Source: Azotobacter salinestris (GTDB taxonomy: Bacteria > Pseudomonadota > Gammaproteobacteria > Pseudomonadales > Pseudomonadaceae). Taken from it: DNA of 64,000 nt. The DNA is taken from positions 1,921,001 through 1,985,000 of the forward strand of contig NZ_CP045302.1 of the NCBI RefSeq assembly GCF_009363155.1, given 5' to 3'. The notes under the pieces are model-generated. The model saw only the letters and a program-made list of their open reading frames with translations. It ran no database searches and was not told where the DNA came from. Position numbers and translations under genes: made by a program. Shown piece by piece: positions 1-9,090 of this stretch. Position 1 is the stretch's first letter; every line of letters begins with the position of its first letter.

Positions 1-210
1 CAAGTCCCTCGGCTGCGCGAATCGCAGCAGCGAGCCGCGCCAACTGCGCGAAATCGCGCAGCGGCGGGAGTCGAGCACGGCACAAGCCCCGGAGCAGCGG
101 CCCGGCGTGGGGGAAGAGCGGAGAAGATTCGGACCGGAGACATCCCGGTCCCGACGAGCGGTCGTCGCCTCAGGGCGATGGAAAATGCCGGTGGAACGAC
201 CGGCGCCCGG
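1..210. other. Window-edge stretch with no supported gene
   Basis: No convincing coding region was found. Frames are open on both strands, as expected at this G+C content, but none reads like a known protein, start or terminus. In P. aeruginosa the gene after the DUF1249 gene is a small conserved gene and then cpdA; I do not recognise either here. A perfect 8-bp inverted repeat with a 2-base loop lies at 44-61 and may be incidental. Confidence 0.4.
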
Positions 211-651
211 TCAGACGACCGGCTCCACTTCGTGTCCGCAGGACAGGCAGTGGCTCAGCCATTCGCCGAGGAACAGGTTGAGCTGACTCTTCTCGTCCGG
301 CTGGTGCATCGCCGCATTGGGGTAGACGTAGCGGCTGCGCAGGCGCCGGGCCTGCTCCGCGCCGACCACCTCGGCCATGCGTGCATCGTGATAGACCCGC
401 ACCTCCATCCGCGGCGCCGGCAGCCACGGCAGGCTGTGCTCCTGGCAGACCTTGAGGGTGGTGGTGTAGGGGCAATCCTCCAGCACCTCCAGTGCCAGCA
501 CGCCGAGCAGCCGCTCGCCCTGGCTCACCCCCACCCGTCGCGCCGCCGCGGGCACGCTGCGCATCTCCGGCAGCAGGCGCATCAGCCGCGCATAATTGGC
601 CTCGCAGGTCGCCTGCAGGTCGACCAGGTCGACCCGGTAACGCTCGCGCAT
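211..651 (-). CDS. DUF1249 family protein
   Basis: A 146-residue protein whose N-terminus (MRERYRVDLVDLQATCEANY) matches the DUF1249 family that follows nudF in pseudomonads. Function is unknown. A Cys pair (CLSCG) sits near the C-terminus, and there is no signal peptide or membrane segment. The nudF stop at 657 lies just upstream, so the two are probably co-transcribed. A GTG at 666 in the same frame, preceded by GAGGA, is an alternative start that would overlap nudF by ten bases. I chose the ATG because homologues as I remember them begin there. Confidence 0.8.
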   Translation of the reverse strand: MRERYRVDLVDLQATCEANYARLMRLLPEMRSVPAAARRVGVSQGERLLGVLALEVLEDCPYTTTLKVCQEHSLPWLPAPRMEVRVYHDARMAEVVGAEQARRLRSRYVYPNAAMHQPDEKSQLNLFLGEWLSHCLSCGHEVEPVV

Positions 652-656
652 CAGAC

Positions 657-1274
657 TTACGCCCACAATCCTCGTACCTCGACACGGTTCAGCGCCAGCC
701 ACTGCAGGGCAATGATGCTGGCGGCATTGTTGATCCTGCCATCCCTGACCGCCTGCAGCGCGTCCTCGAAAGGCAGCACGTGCACGCGGATGTCCTCCCC
801 CTCCTCGGGCAATCCATAAACGCCGCCGGCCCCCTGGCTGTCGCAGCGACCGACATAAAGGTAGACCTTCTCGTTGCTGCCGCCGGGCGAAGGGTAATAA
901 ACGGTCACCGGCCACAGCGCCTGGAGCCTGAGCCCCGCCTCCTCGAGGGCCTCGCGGTGGGCGACCTCCTCGGGCTCCTCGTCCTTGTCGATCAGCCCGG
1001 CGACCATCTCGAGCAGCCAGGGATTGTCCGACTTGTCCATCGCCCCGACGCGGAACTGCTCGTTCAGCACCACGCAGTCGTGCTGCGGATCGTAGGGCAG
1101 TACGCAGACCGCATCGTGACGCACGAACAGCTCGCGGCTGAGCACCGGGCCCATCTCGCCGGAAAACTGGCGGTGGCGCAGGTGCACGCGCTCGAGTCGG
1201 TAGAAACCGCTGAAACAGGGCTCGCGCCGCACGATTTCCACGGCATCCGCATCCGGCTTGAAGAATTCGCTCAT
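657..1274 (-). CDS. nudF: ADP-ribose pyrophosphatase, Nudix family
   Basis: A 205-residue Nudix hydrolase that would cleave ADP-ribose to AMP and ribose 5-phosphate in the cytoplasm. The Nudix box is complete at residues about 93-115: a Gly, then a Glu six residues later, then REALEEAGL. The preceding N-terminal region is typical of the ADP-ribose subfamily. It is first in a two-gene unit with the DUF1249 gene. The start is uncertain by three codons: a GTG at 1283 is in frame with the ATG used here, and neither has a well-spaced ribosome binding site. Confidence 0.9.
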   Translation of the reverse strand: MSEFFKPDADAVEIVRREPCFSGFYRLERVHLRHRQFSGEMGPVLSRELFVRHDAVCVLPYDPQHDCVVLNEQFRVGAMDKSDNPWLLEMVAGLIDKDEEPEEVAHREALEEAGLRLQALWPVTVYYPSPGGSNEKVYLYVGRCDSQGAGGVYGLPEEGEDIRVHVLPFEDALQAVRDGRINNAASIIALQWLALNRVEVRGLWA

Positions 1275-1441
1275 CCTGCACACTCACTCGTCTAGTGAAC
1301 CGAAGTCGGTGCCATCCTAACCCGCCCTTTCGAGCGGCGCAGCCCCTTTGCAGAAGGCCGAGGACCTGCGACCCTAGCCAGTCCGCCGGCGACCGATCCG
1401 GGTGTCCGGCGGAGTCTCCCTCAACGACGCCGAAAGCCCCG

Positions 1442-2191
1442 ATGAATGCTGTCTCGCCCCTGAAATCGCTCGTCCTCGCCGCTCTCGTCCTGCTCCTGGG
1501 CGCCTGCCAGAGCCTGTCTTCCTCGAGCCGGCCGGCCGTCTACCAGCGCACGGCCTGGGAACATCTGCAAGCCGGATGCCAGGGCAGCGAGTGCCCGCTG
1601 GTGAACATCGACACCCTGCACTTTCCCGACGAGCCGGAGCTGAACCGGCTGATCGATCGCGGTCTGCTGGAGCTGACCCGCGACGCCGAGGGCATGCCGC
1701 TGCCGGCCTCGCTGGAGAGCCACGAACGGGACTTCCTGGCCAGCGCCAAGCGCGGCTGGAGCAGCTACCTGCAGGCCAAGGTGCTGGAGCAGAACGGCGG
1801 GCGCATTCTCGTGGAGCTGTCGAGCTACCGCTTCACCGGCGGCGCCCACGGCATGCCGCGGCGCGCCTTCATCGACTTCGACCGCAGCCGGCAGAAGGCC
1901 CTGGAGCTGCGCGATCTGCTGCTGCCGGGTCAGGAGGAAGCCTTCTGGACGAAGGCCAGACAGGCGCACCAGCGCTGGCTGGTGGCCCAGGGTGTCGGCG
2001 AGGACCCGGAGTTCATCGACACCTGGCCGTTCCAGCAGACCCGCCACATCGCCCTGGCGAAGGTCGGCGTGCTGCTGATGTACGACACCTACCGCATCGC
2101 CCCCTATGCCATGGGGCATCCGCTGGTGGTGGTGCCCTACCCGCAGCTCAACGGCATCCTCAAGCCGGAATTCTTCCCGCGCAGCAGGTAG
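1442..2191 (+). CDS. Lipoprotein with DUF3298/RsiV-like domain
   Basis: A 249-residue predicted outer-membrane or periplasmic lipoprotein. Residues 1-21 form a lipoprotein signal peptide ending in LLGAC, with the lipidated Cys at 22. The rest resembles DUF3298/DUF4163 proteins: a central STSYRFTGGAHG-like segment (here SSYRFTGGAHG) and a C-terminal YRIAPYAMGHPLVVVPYPQL stretch. Proteins with this fold include the lysozyme-sensing anti-sigma factor RsiV and lysozyme inhibitors, but no specific role can be assigned. The frame stays open upstream, but the signal peptide fixes the ATG at 1442. No clear Shine-Dalgarno is visible. It converges on thiC. Confidence 0.8.
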   Translation: MNAVSPLKSLVLAALVLLLGACQSLSSSSRPAVYQRTAWEHLQAGCQGSECPLVNIDTLHFPDEPELNRLIDRGLLELTRDAEGMPLPASLESHERDFLASAKRGWSSYLQAKVLEQNGGRILVELSSYRFTGGAHGMPRRAFIDFDRSRQKALELRDLLLPGQEEAFWTKARQAHQRWLVAQGVGEDPEFIDTWPFQQTRHIALAKVGVLLMYDTYRIAPYAMGHPLVVVPYPQLNGILKPEFFPRSR

Positions 2192-2279
2192 GAGCCAGGG
2201 GGACGCGCCCCGACGAGGTGGACATGAGGGCCGCTGCCGCTCCCGTGTAGCCAGCTCGCTGGTGGTCGGTGGTCGGTAG

Positions 2280-2333
2280 GGTGGACAACGCCGCAGGCTT
2301 GTCCACCATGGTGGATGGCTGCGGCCATCCACC
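2280..2333. repeat. Double hairpin repeat between convergent genes
   Basis: Two perfect inverted repeats lie back to back. The first has arms GGTGGACAA/TTGTCCACC (2280-2307). The second has arms GGTGGATGG/CCATCCACC (2310-2333) around a 6-base loop. There is no T tract, so this is not a classical terminator. It resembles dispersed intergenic repeats known from Pseudomonas and Azotobacter genomes and sits between the convergent lipoprotein gene and thiC. Confidence 0.65.
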
Positions 2334-2398
2334 TTACAGCCTGCGCCGGTCACCCCTGCGGACCGCATGCCCGGCCCCGGGAAGAGCCGGGCGGCGCT

Positions 2399-4473
<2,075 letters not shown>

Positions 4474-4546
4474 AAGTACCGGCTGAGTCTAAACAAGCTG
4501 TGCGCAGAATACCAACGGGCATGTGCCGCCTCGTCGGAAAAAGCGA

Positions 4547-5821
4547 TCAGGGTTTCGCCAGCAGCCGCTCCAGCCCGTCCAGCAGCCGCGTCAGCGCGCC
4601 CTGGTTGGCCTCAAGTACCGCTTTGCCGGCCGCGCCGGCCTGCGCGGCGCTCGCCGGCTCGCGCCAGAAGGCGCCGACCGCCGCGGCCAGCGAGCCGGCG
4701 TCGGTCACCTGACGCAGGGCACCCGCCTCGGCGAGCCGCGCGGCGATCTCGAGGAAGTTGAACAGGTGCGGCCCGCTCAGCAGCGGCTTGCCCAGTGCCG
4801 CCGGCTCCAGCAGATTGTGTCCGCCGCTTTGTACCAGGCTGCCGCCGACGAAGGCGCAGTCGGCCAGGGCATAGAGGAACAGCAACTCGCCCATCGTGTC
4901 GCCGAGCAGCACCTGGGTCTGCGCCGCGACCGCCTCGCCGCCGGAGCGCCGCACGGTGGCGAAGCCTTCGCGGCGGCACAGCTCGAAGACCTGGGCGAAA
5001 CGCTCGGGATGGCGCGGCACCAGGATCAAGAGCGCCTCGGGAAAGCGCGCCAGCAGCTGACGATGGGCCGCCAGGATGATCTCGTCCTCGCCGGCATGGG
5101 TGCTGGCGGCGATCCACACCGGGCGATCCGCCGCGTCCCACTGCGCGCGCAGCGCCGCCGCCCGTGCCGGCAGCTCGGGATCGACGGCCAGGTCGAACTT
5201 GATCGAACCGGTCACCGCCACCGCCTCGCGACCGGCGCCCAGCGCGCGGAAGCGCTCGGCCTCGGCCTCGCTCTGCACCGCCAGCCAGCGCATCTCGGCG
5301 AGCATCGGGCCGGTGAGCCGGGCGAAGCGTCCGTAGCCGCGCGCCGAGCGCGCCGACAGCCGGCCGTTGGCCAGTGCCACCGGAATGCCGCGCCGCGCGC
5401 ACTGGTGCACATGGTTGGGCCACAGCTCGGTCTCCATGATCACCGCCAGGCGCGGCTGCAGCCGGTCGAGAAAGCGTGCCGCCGCCCAGGGCAGGTCGTA
5501 GGGCAGGTAGCAGTGCTGCACGCTGTCGCCGAACAGCGCGCGGATGCGCTCGGAGCCGGTCGGCGTCATGCAGGTGACGGTCAGCGGCAGCTCCGGATGG
5601 CGCGCCTGCAGGGCGCGGATCAGCGGCGCGGCGGCGATGCTCTCGCCGACCGATACCGCATGCACCCAGATGCCGCCCGGGCGCAGCGCCGGCAGGCCGA
5701 GGGCGAAGCGCTCGCCGACGCGGTGCGCATAGGCCGGCGCGCGCCAGGCACGCCAGGCCAGGCGCAGGAGAATCACGGGAAGGGCGAGATGCAGCAGAAG
5801 GGTATAGAGGGTTCGGTTCAT
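4547..5821 (-). CDS. waaA: 3-deoxy-D-manno-octulosonic acid transferase WaaA
   Basis: A 424-residue GT30 enzyme that transfers Kdo from CMP-Kdo to lipid IVA on the cytoplasmic face of the inner membrane. Residues about 5-22 form the N-terminal membrane anchor. The SVGE motif places the catalytic Glu at 60, the same number as in E. coli KdtA. The C-terminal half has the nucleotide-sugar side of a GT-B fold (GGHNLLEPAALGKPLLSGP). The start MNRTLYTLLLHLALP was chosen over an in-frame ATG 12 codons upstream. It stands alone between the TPP riboswitch and a divergent operon, separate from the main core cluster. Confidence 0.97.
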   Translation of the reverse strand: MNRTLYTLLLHLALPVILLRLAWRAWRAPAYAHRVGERFALGLPALRPGGIWVHAVSVGESIAAAPLIRALQARHPELPLTVTCMTPTGSERIRALFGDSVQHCYLPYDLPWAAARFLDRLQPRLAVIMETELWPNHVHQCARRGIPVALANGRLSARSARGYGRFARLTGPMLAEMRWLAVQSEAEAERFRALGAGREAVAVTGSIKFDLAVDPELPARAAALRAQWDAADRPVWIAASTHAGEDEIILAAHRQLLARFPEALLILVPRHPERFAQVFELCRREGFATVRRSGGEAVAAQTQVLLGDTMGELLFLYALADCAFVGGSLVQSGGHNLLEPAALGKPLLSGPHLFNFLEIAARLAEAGALRQVTDAGSLAAAVGAFWREPASAAQAGAAGKAVLEANQGALTRLLDGLERLLAKP

Positions 5822-5880
5822 GGCGGCGCAGCTTAACAAAGCGCCCGGCGGCTGCAAGGTGGCTGATAGCGGGCTGCCTA

Positions 5881-6066
5881 CACGACTAAGGTCGTGATCG
5901 ACTCGACAGAAAAAGCCCGACGAATGGCATGCTTCATGCTGACCGGGATCAATAAACTGGCGCCCCTTTATCTCCTATGGTCCCAGTCCGAGCACATCGG
6001 ATAACCGGGACCCATGACATCAAGTCAGCCGCTATAATCCGACTCTTTTACTCAACGAGACGAGCC
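5881..6066 (+). promoter_or_regulatory. Divergent intergenic region with -10 box before the FAD oxidoreductase
   Basis: The stretch between waaA and the oxidoreductase gene is less G+C-rich than its surroundings. It holds a consensus TATAAT at 6033-6038, about 30 bases before the ATG at 6067. No good -35 was found at the right spacing. A small hairpin CACGAC-TAAG-GTCGTG lies at 5881-5896. Confidence 0.5.
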
Positions 6067-7242
6067 ATGTTCCCAACCCTCAGCACGGACGTCCTGATCG
6101 TTGGCGGCGGTATCGCCGGCCTCTGGCTGAATGCACGCCTGCGCCAGGCAGGCTACGCCACCCTGCTGCTGGAGAGCGCCAGCCTCGGCGGCGGACAAAG
6201 CGTCAAGTCACAGGGAATCATCCACGGTGGCACCAAGTACGCACTGCACGGCGCGCTGACCGGCGCCTCCGAGGCCATCGCCGACATGCCGCGGCGCTGG
6301 CGCCAGGCGCTTGCCGGCGACGGCGAGCTGGATCTCTCCGGTGTGCGCCTGCTGTCCGATGCCCACTATCTATGGTCGCCCGGCACCCTGGCCGGCAAGC
6401 TGACCAGTTTCTTCGCCAGCAAGGCGGTACGCGCGCGAGTCGAGCCGGTGAAGGGCGAGGCCCTGCCCGCGGCGCTGCAGCATCCGGCTTTCCGCGGCAG
6501 CGTCTATCGCCTGGACGAGCTGGTGCTAGACGTGCCCAGCCTGATCGGCCGCCTCGCCGAGCTGGCCGGCGAGGGCCTGCTGGCCGCCCGCGAGATCGCC
6601 CCGCTGCGCGAAGCCGGCGAACTGGTCGGCCTGAGCGTCGACGGCCGGGAAATCCGCGCCCAGCGCATCGTCCTCTGCGCCGGCGCCGGCAACGCCGCAT
6701 TGCTGGCCGCGCTCGGGCTGAGCCAGCCGGCCATGCAGCGGCGCCCGCTGCACATGGTCATGCTCAAGGCACCGCCCCTCAAGCCGCTCTACGCCCATTG
6801 CCTGGGCGGCGGACCCAAGCCACGGATCACCGTCACCAGCCATCCGGCCGCCGACGGCCAGTGGGTCTGGTACCTGGGCGGCGACCTGGCCGAGGCCGAC
6901 GGCGTGGCCCGCGACGAGGCCCGGCAGATCGACATGGCCCGCCACGAACTGAACGACCTGCTGCCCTGGATCGATCTGAGCCAGGCGCGCTGGGCGACCC
7001 TGCGGGTGGACCGCGCCGAGCCGGCGCAGTCGGCCCTGGCGCGCCCGGACAACGCCTTCCTCGCCGAGCAGGGCCGCCTGCTGGTCGGCTGGCCGACCAA
7101 GCTGGCCCTGGCCCCGGATCTGACCGACCGGATCTTCGCCGCCCTCGAGCGGGACACCGTGCGCCCGGCGGCGCATCCGCCGCTGCCCGCCCTGCCCCGC
7201 CCGCCGCTGGCGCGCCCGGCCTGGGAGGAGCTGCTGCCATGA
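6067..7242 (+). CDS. FAD-dependent oxidoreductase, DAO family
   Basis: A 391-residue flavoprotein. The dinucleotide-binding motif VGGGIAGLW lies at residues 12-20, and the segment SVKSQGIIHGGTKYAL resembles the flavin-contacting region of glycerol-3-phosphate dehydrogenases and D-amino-acid oxidases. The substrate is unknown. The start was placed at MFPTLSTDVLIVGGG because the Rossmann strand begins directly after it; 30 in-frame upstream codons are probably leader. Its stop overlaps the next gene's start as ATGA, so the two are translationally coupled. The same pairing with an aldo/keto reductase beside waaA occurs in P. aeruginosa. Confidence 0.88.
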   Translation: MFPTLSTDVLIVGGGIAGLWLNARLRQAGYATLLLESASLGGGQSVKSQGIIHGGTKYALHGALTGASEAIADMPRRWRQALAGDGELDLSGVRLLSDAHYLWSPGTLAGKLTSFFASKAVRARVEPVKGEALPAALQHPAFRGSVYRLDELVLDVPSLIGRLAELAGEGLLAAREIAPLREAGELVGLSVDGREIRAQRIVLCAGAGNAALLAALGLSQPAMQRRPLHMVMLKAPPLKPLYAHCLGGGPKPRITVTSHPAADGQWVWYLGGDLAEADGVARDEARQIDMARHELNDLLPWIDLSQARWATLRVDRAEPAQSALARPDNAFLAEQGRLLVGWPTKLALAPDLTDRIFAALERDTVRPAAHPPLPALPRPPLARPAWEELLP

Positions 7243-8057
7243 GTGTCGCGACCCTCCACGATCTGCAGCGTCCGCTGGGCAGCACCGGCCTGACGGTCTC
7301 GCCGCTGGGCCTTGGCACCGTCAAGCTGGGCCGCGACCAAGGCGTGAAATACCCGACCGGCTTTCGCATCCCGGACGACGCCGAGGCCCGCCAGTTGCTC
7401 GCCCTGGCCCGCGAGCTGGGCATCAATCTGATCGACACCGCGCCGGCCTACGGGGTCAGCGAAGCGCGCCTCGGCCCGCTGCTGCGCGGCCAGCGCGATG
7501 CCTGGGTGATCGTCAGCAAGGTCGGCGAGGAGTTCGAGAACGGCCAGTCGCGCTTCGACTTCTCGCCGGCGCACACCCGCTTCTCCGTCGAGCGCAGCCT
7601 CAAGCGCCTGGAGACCGACCGCATCGATCTGCTCCTGGTGCACTCGGACGGCAACGACGTCGCCATCCTGCAGGACAGCGGCGTCTACCCGACCCTCGCC
7701 GAGCTCAAGCGCGAAGGCAAGATCCGCGCCTTCGGCCTGTCCGGCAAGACCGTCGAGGGCGGCCTGCTGGCCCTCGAGCAGGGCGACTGCGCCATGATCA
7801 CCCTGAATCTGAACGACCAGCGCGAACGGCCGGTGGCCGACTACGCCGCCGCCCACGGCAAGGGCATTCTTGTCAAGAAGGCCCTGGCCAGCGGTCATGT
7901 CTGCCTGGACGGCGGCATCGACCCGGTTCGCGCCAGCTTCGAGCTGCTGTTCCACCACCCCGGTGTCGGCAGCGCGATCATCGGAACCATCAACCCGCTG
8001 CACCTGTCGCATAATGTCTCGGCAGCTGCAGCCGTCATCCGCCAACAAAGACAATAA
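7239..8057 (+). CDS. Aldo/keto reductase family oxidoreductase
   Basis: A 272-residue (alpha/beta)8-barrel reductase, presumably NADPH-dependent. The catalytic tetrad can be read directly: Asp 66 and Tyr 71 in DTAPAYGVSE, Lys 94 in VIVSKVG, and His 135 in LLVHSDG. The C-terminal GVGSAIIGTINPLHL matches the cofactor-binding end of the family. The substrate is unknown. The ATG overlaps the upstream stop by four bases, so coupling with the FAD oxidoreductase is likely. A CCTGCCGC/GCGGCAGG hairpin (8061-8080) follows it. Confidence 0.92.
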   Translation: MSVATLHDLQRPLGSTGLTVSPLGLGTVKLGRDQGVKYPTGFRIPDDAEARQLLALARELGINLIDTAPAYGVSEARLGPLLRGQRDAWVIVSKVGEEFENGQSRFDFSPAHTRFSVERSLKRLETDRIDLLLVHSDGNDVAILQDSGVYPTLAELKREGKIRAFGLSGKTVEGGLLALEQGDCAMITLNLNDQRERPVADYAAAHGKGILVKKALASGHVCLDGGIDPVRASFELLFHHPGVGSAIIGTINPLHLSHNVSAAAAVIRQQRQ

Positions 8058-8060
8058 GGA

Positions 8061-8080
8061 CCTGCCGCTTCTGCGGCAGG
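8061..8080 (+). other. Intercistronic hairpin
   Basis: Perfect 8-bp stem with a TTCT loop, placed between the reductase stop and the next start with no T tract after it. It is more likely an mRNA-stability or partial-polarity element within the operon than a terminator. Confidence 0.5.
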
Positions 8081-8099
8081 CCAGGACCAAGGAGCCGCC

Positions 8100-9029
8100 A
8101 TGTCGACCATCATCGCCAAGCGCAATCCGCGCGCCTTCAAGACCCTTCCGCTGTTCGTGGAAGCCGCCCCCGAAGGCCTCAGCTACCAGGCTCTCGGTCA
8201 GCCACTGAACTTCAGCCAGATGCTCGAACGGCGCCGTCCGGTCGAGGTCACCGACAGCCAGCGCTTCGCGCTGGAACTGGCCAACCTGGGCGTCTCCGTG
8301 CGCCTGACCCTCTCTTGGCAGGGCCGCGACTACTGGCTGCTGGTACGCCAGCAGCGTCAGGATCGCGGCGACGTGGTGCTCAAGCCGATCTCCGGCTACG
8401 TGCCGGCCCACGAGCTGAACCTGCCGCTGCTCACGGCGATCCAGGAGGTCGCCGAGGAATGCCTGCTGCAGACCCCGCAGTGCTGGCTAACCGGGCGCTT
8501 CGGCGACACCTGGCTGCCGGCACCCTACGAGAACGTCCTGCACTACTGCGACAACACCACCTTCCGCCTGAGCCCGCTCTCCGGCGCGGCCCGCCCGGTG
8601 TACTGCGGCAACATGCCCCTGCTGGAGCGCCCGCGGGCCTACGTGCACCTGCCCACCGCCTCGCTGCAACTGGTCTACGACATGCGCCTGGAGGTCCCGG
8701 AGAACCTGCGCCAGCTGAGCCTGCTGCACGCCGACGACTATCTGGAGGACGACACCCTGATCGCCCGCATCGACCACGACAGCCCGGACATCTACCTGCT
8801 GCCCTTCGACCAGGACCGGCGCCCGGCGGACGAGCTCTACACCCTGCAGCAGGGCTTCCTGCGCCCGGTCGACACCCGCGGCCTCTGGCTGGCCGAAAGC
8901 TTTGCCCCGCAGGACGGCTGGGTGGTACGCGAAGAGCGGATCAGCTGGCGCGACTGGCAGGCTCTGTGGGACACCCCGGAGCAGAAGGTCGCCAGGCCGG
9001 CTCCGCAGCGCAGCGGGGCGATGGGCTGA
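8100..9029 (+). CDS. Conserved protein of unknown function with degenerate Nudix-like segment
   Basis: A 309-residue soluble protein, with no signal peptide or membrane segment, that I cannot name. Residues about 113-124 (AIQEVAEECLLQ) look like a decayed Nudix helix, with a Gly and a Glu upstream at 99 and 105, but the spacing is off by two and the usual Arg and final Gly are replaced. Any Nudix assignment is therefore weak. It follows the aldo/keto reductase by 42 bases with AAGGAG before the ATG, so it is likely the third gene of that operon. The genes downstream converge on it. Confidence 0.75.
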   Translation: MSTIIAKRNPRAFKTLPLFVEAAPEGLSYQALGQPLNFSQMLERRRPVEVTDSQRFALELANLGVSVRLTLSWQGRDYWLLVRQQRQDRGDVVLKPISGYVPAHELNLPLLTAIQEVAEECLLQTPQCWLTGRFGDTWLPAPYENVLHYCDNTTFRLSPLSGAARPVYCGNMPLLERPRAYVHLPTASLQLVYDMRLEVPENLRQLSLLHADDYLEDDTLIARIDHDSPDIYLLPFDQDRRPADELYTLQQGFLRPVDTRGLWLAESFAPQDGWVVREERISWRDWQALWDTPEQKVARPAPQRSGAMG

Positions 9030-9072
9030 GAGGAGCCCCCAGGAGGAAATTCCCCCCGGCCGCCGCTCACCG

Positions 9073-9090
9073 AGGGCACGCCAGTGCCCT
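9073..9090 (-). other. Hairpin at the end of the acyltransferase gene
   Basis: AGGGCAC-GCCA-GTGCCCT abuts the acyltransferase stop codon, between two convergent genes. It has no T tract, so it is only a candidate weak terminator. Confidence 0.35.

Noticed and set aside
44-61. Inverted repeat near the left edge as a terminator
   Set aside because: A two-base loop cannot close the stem properly and no T tract follows.
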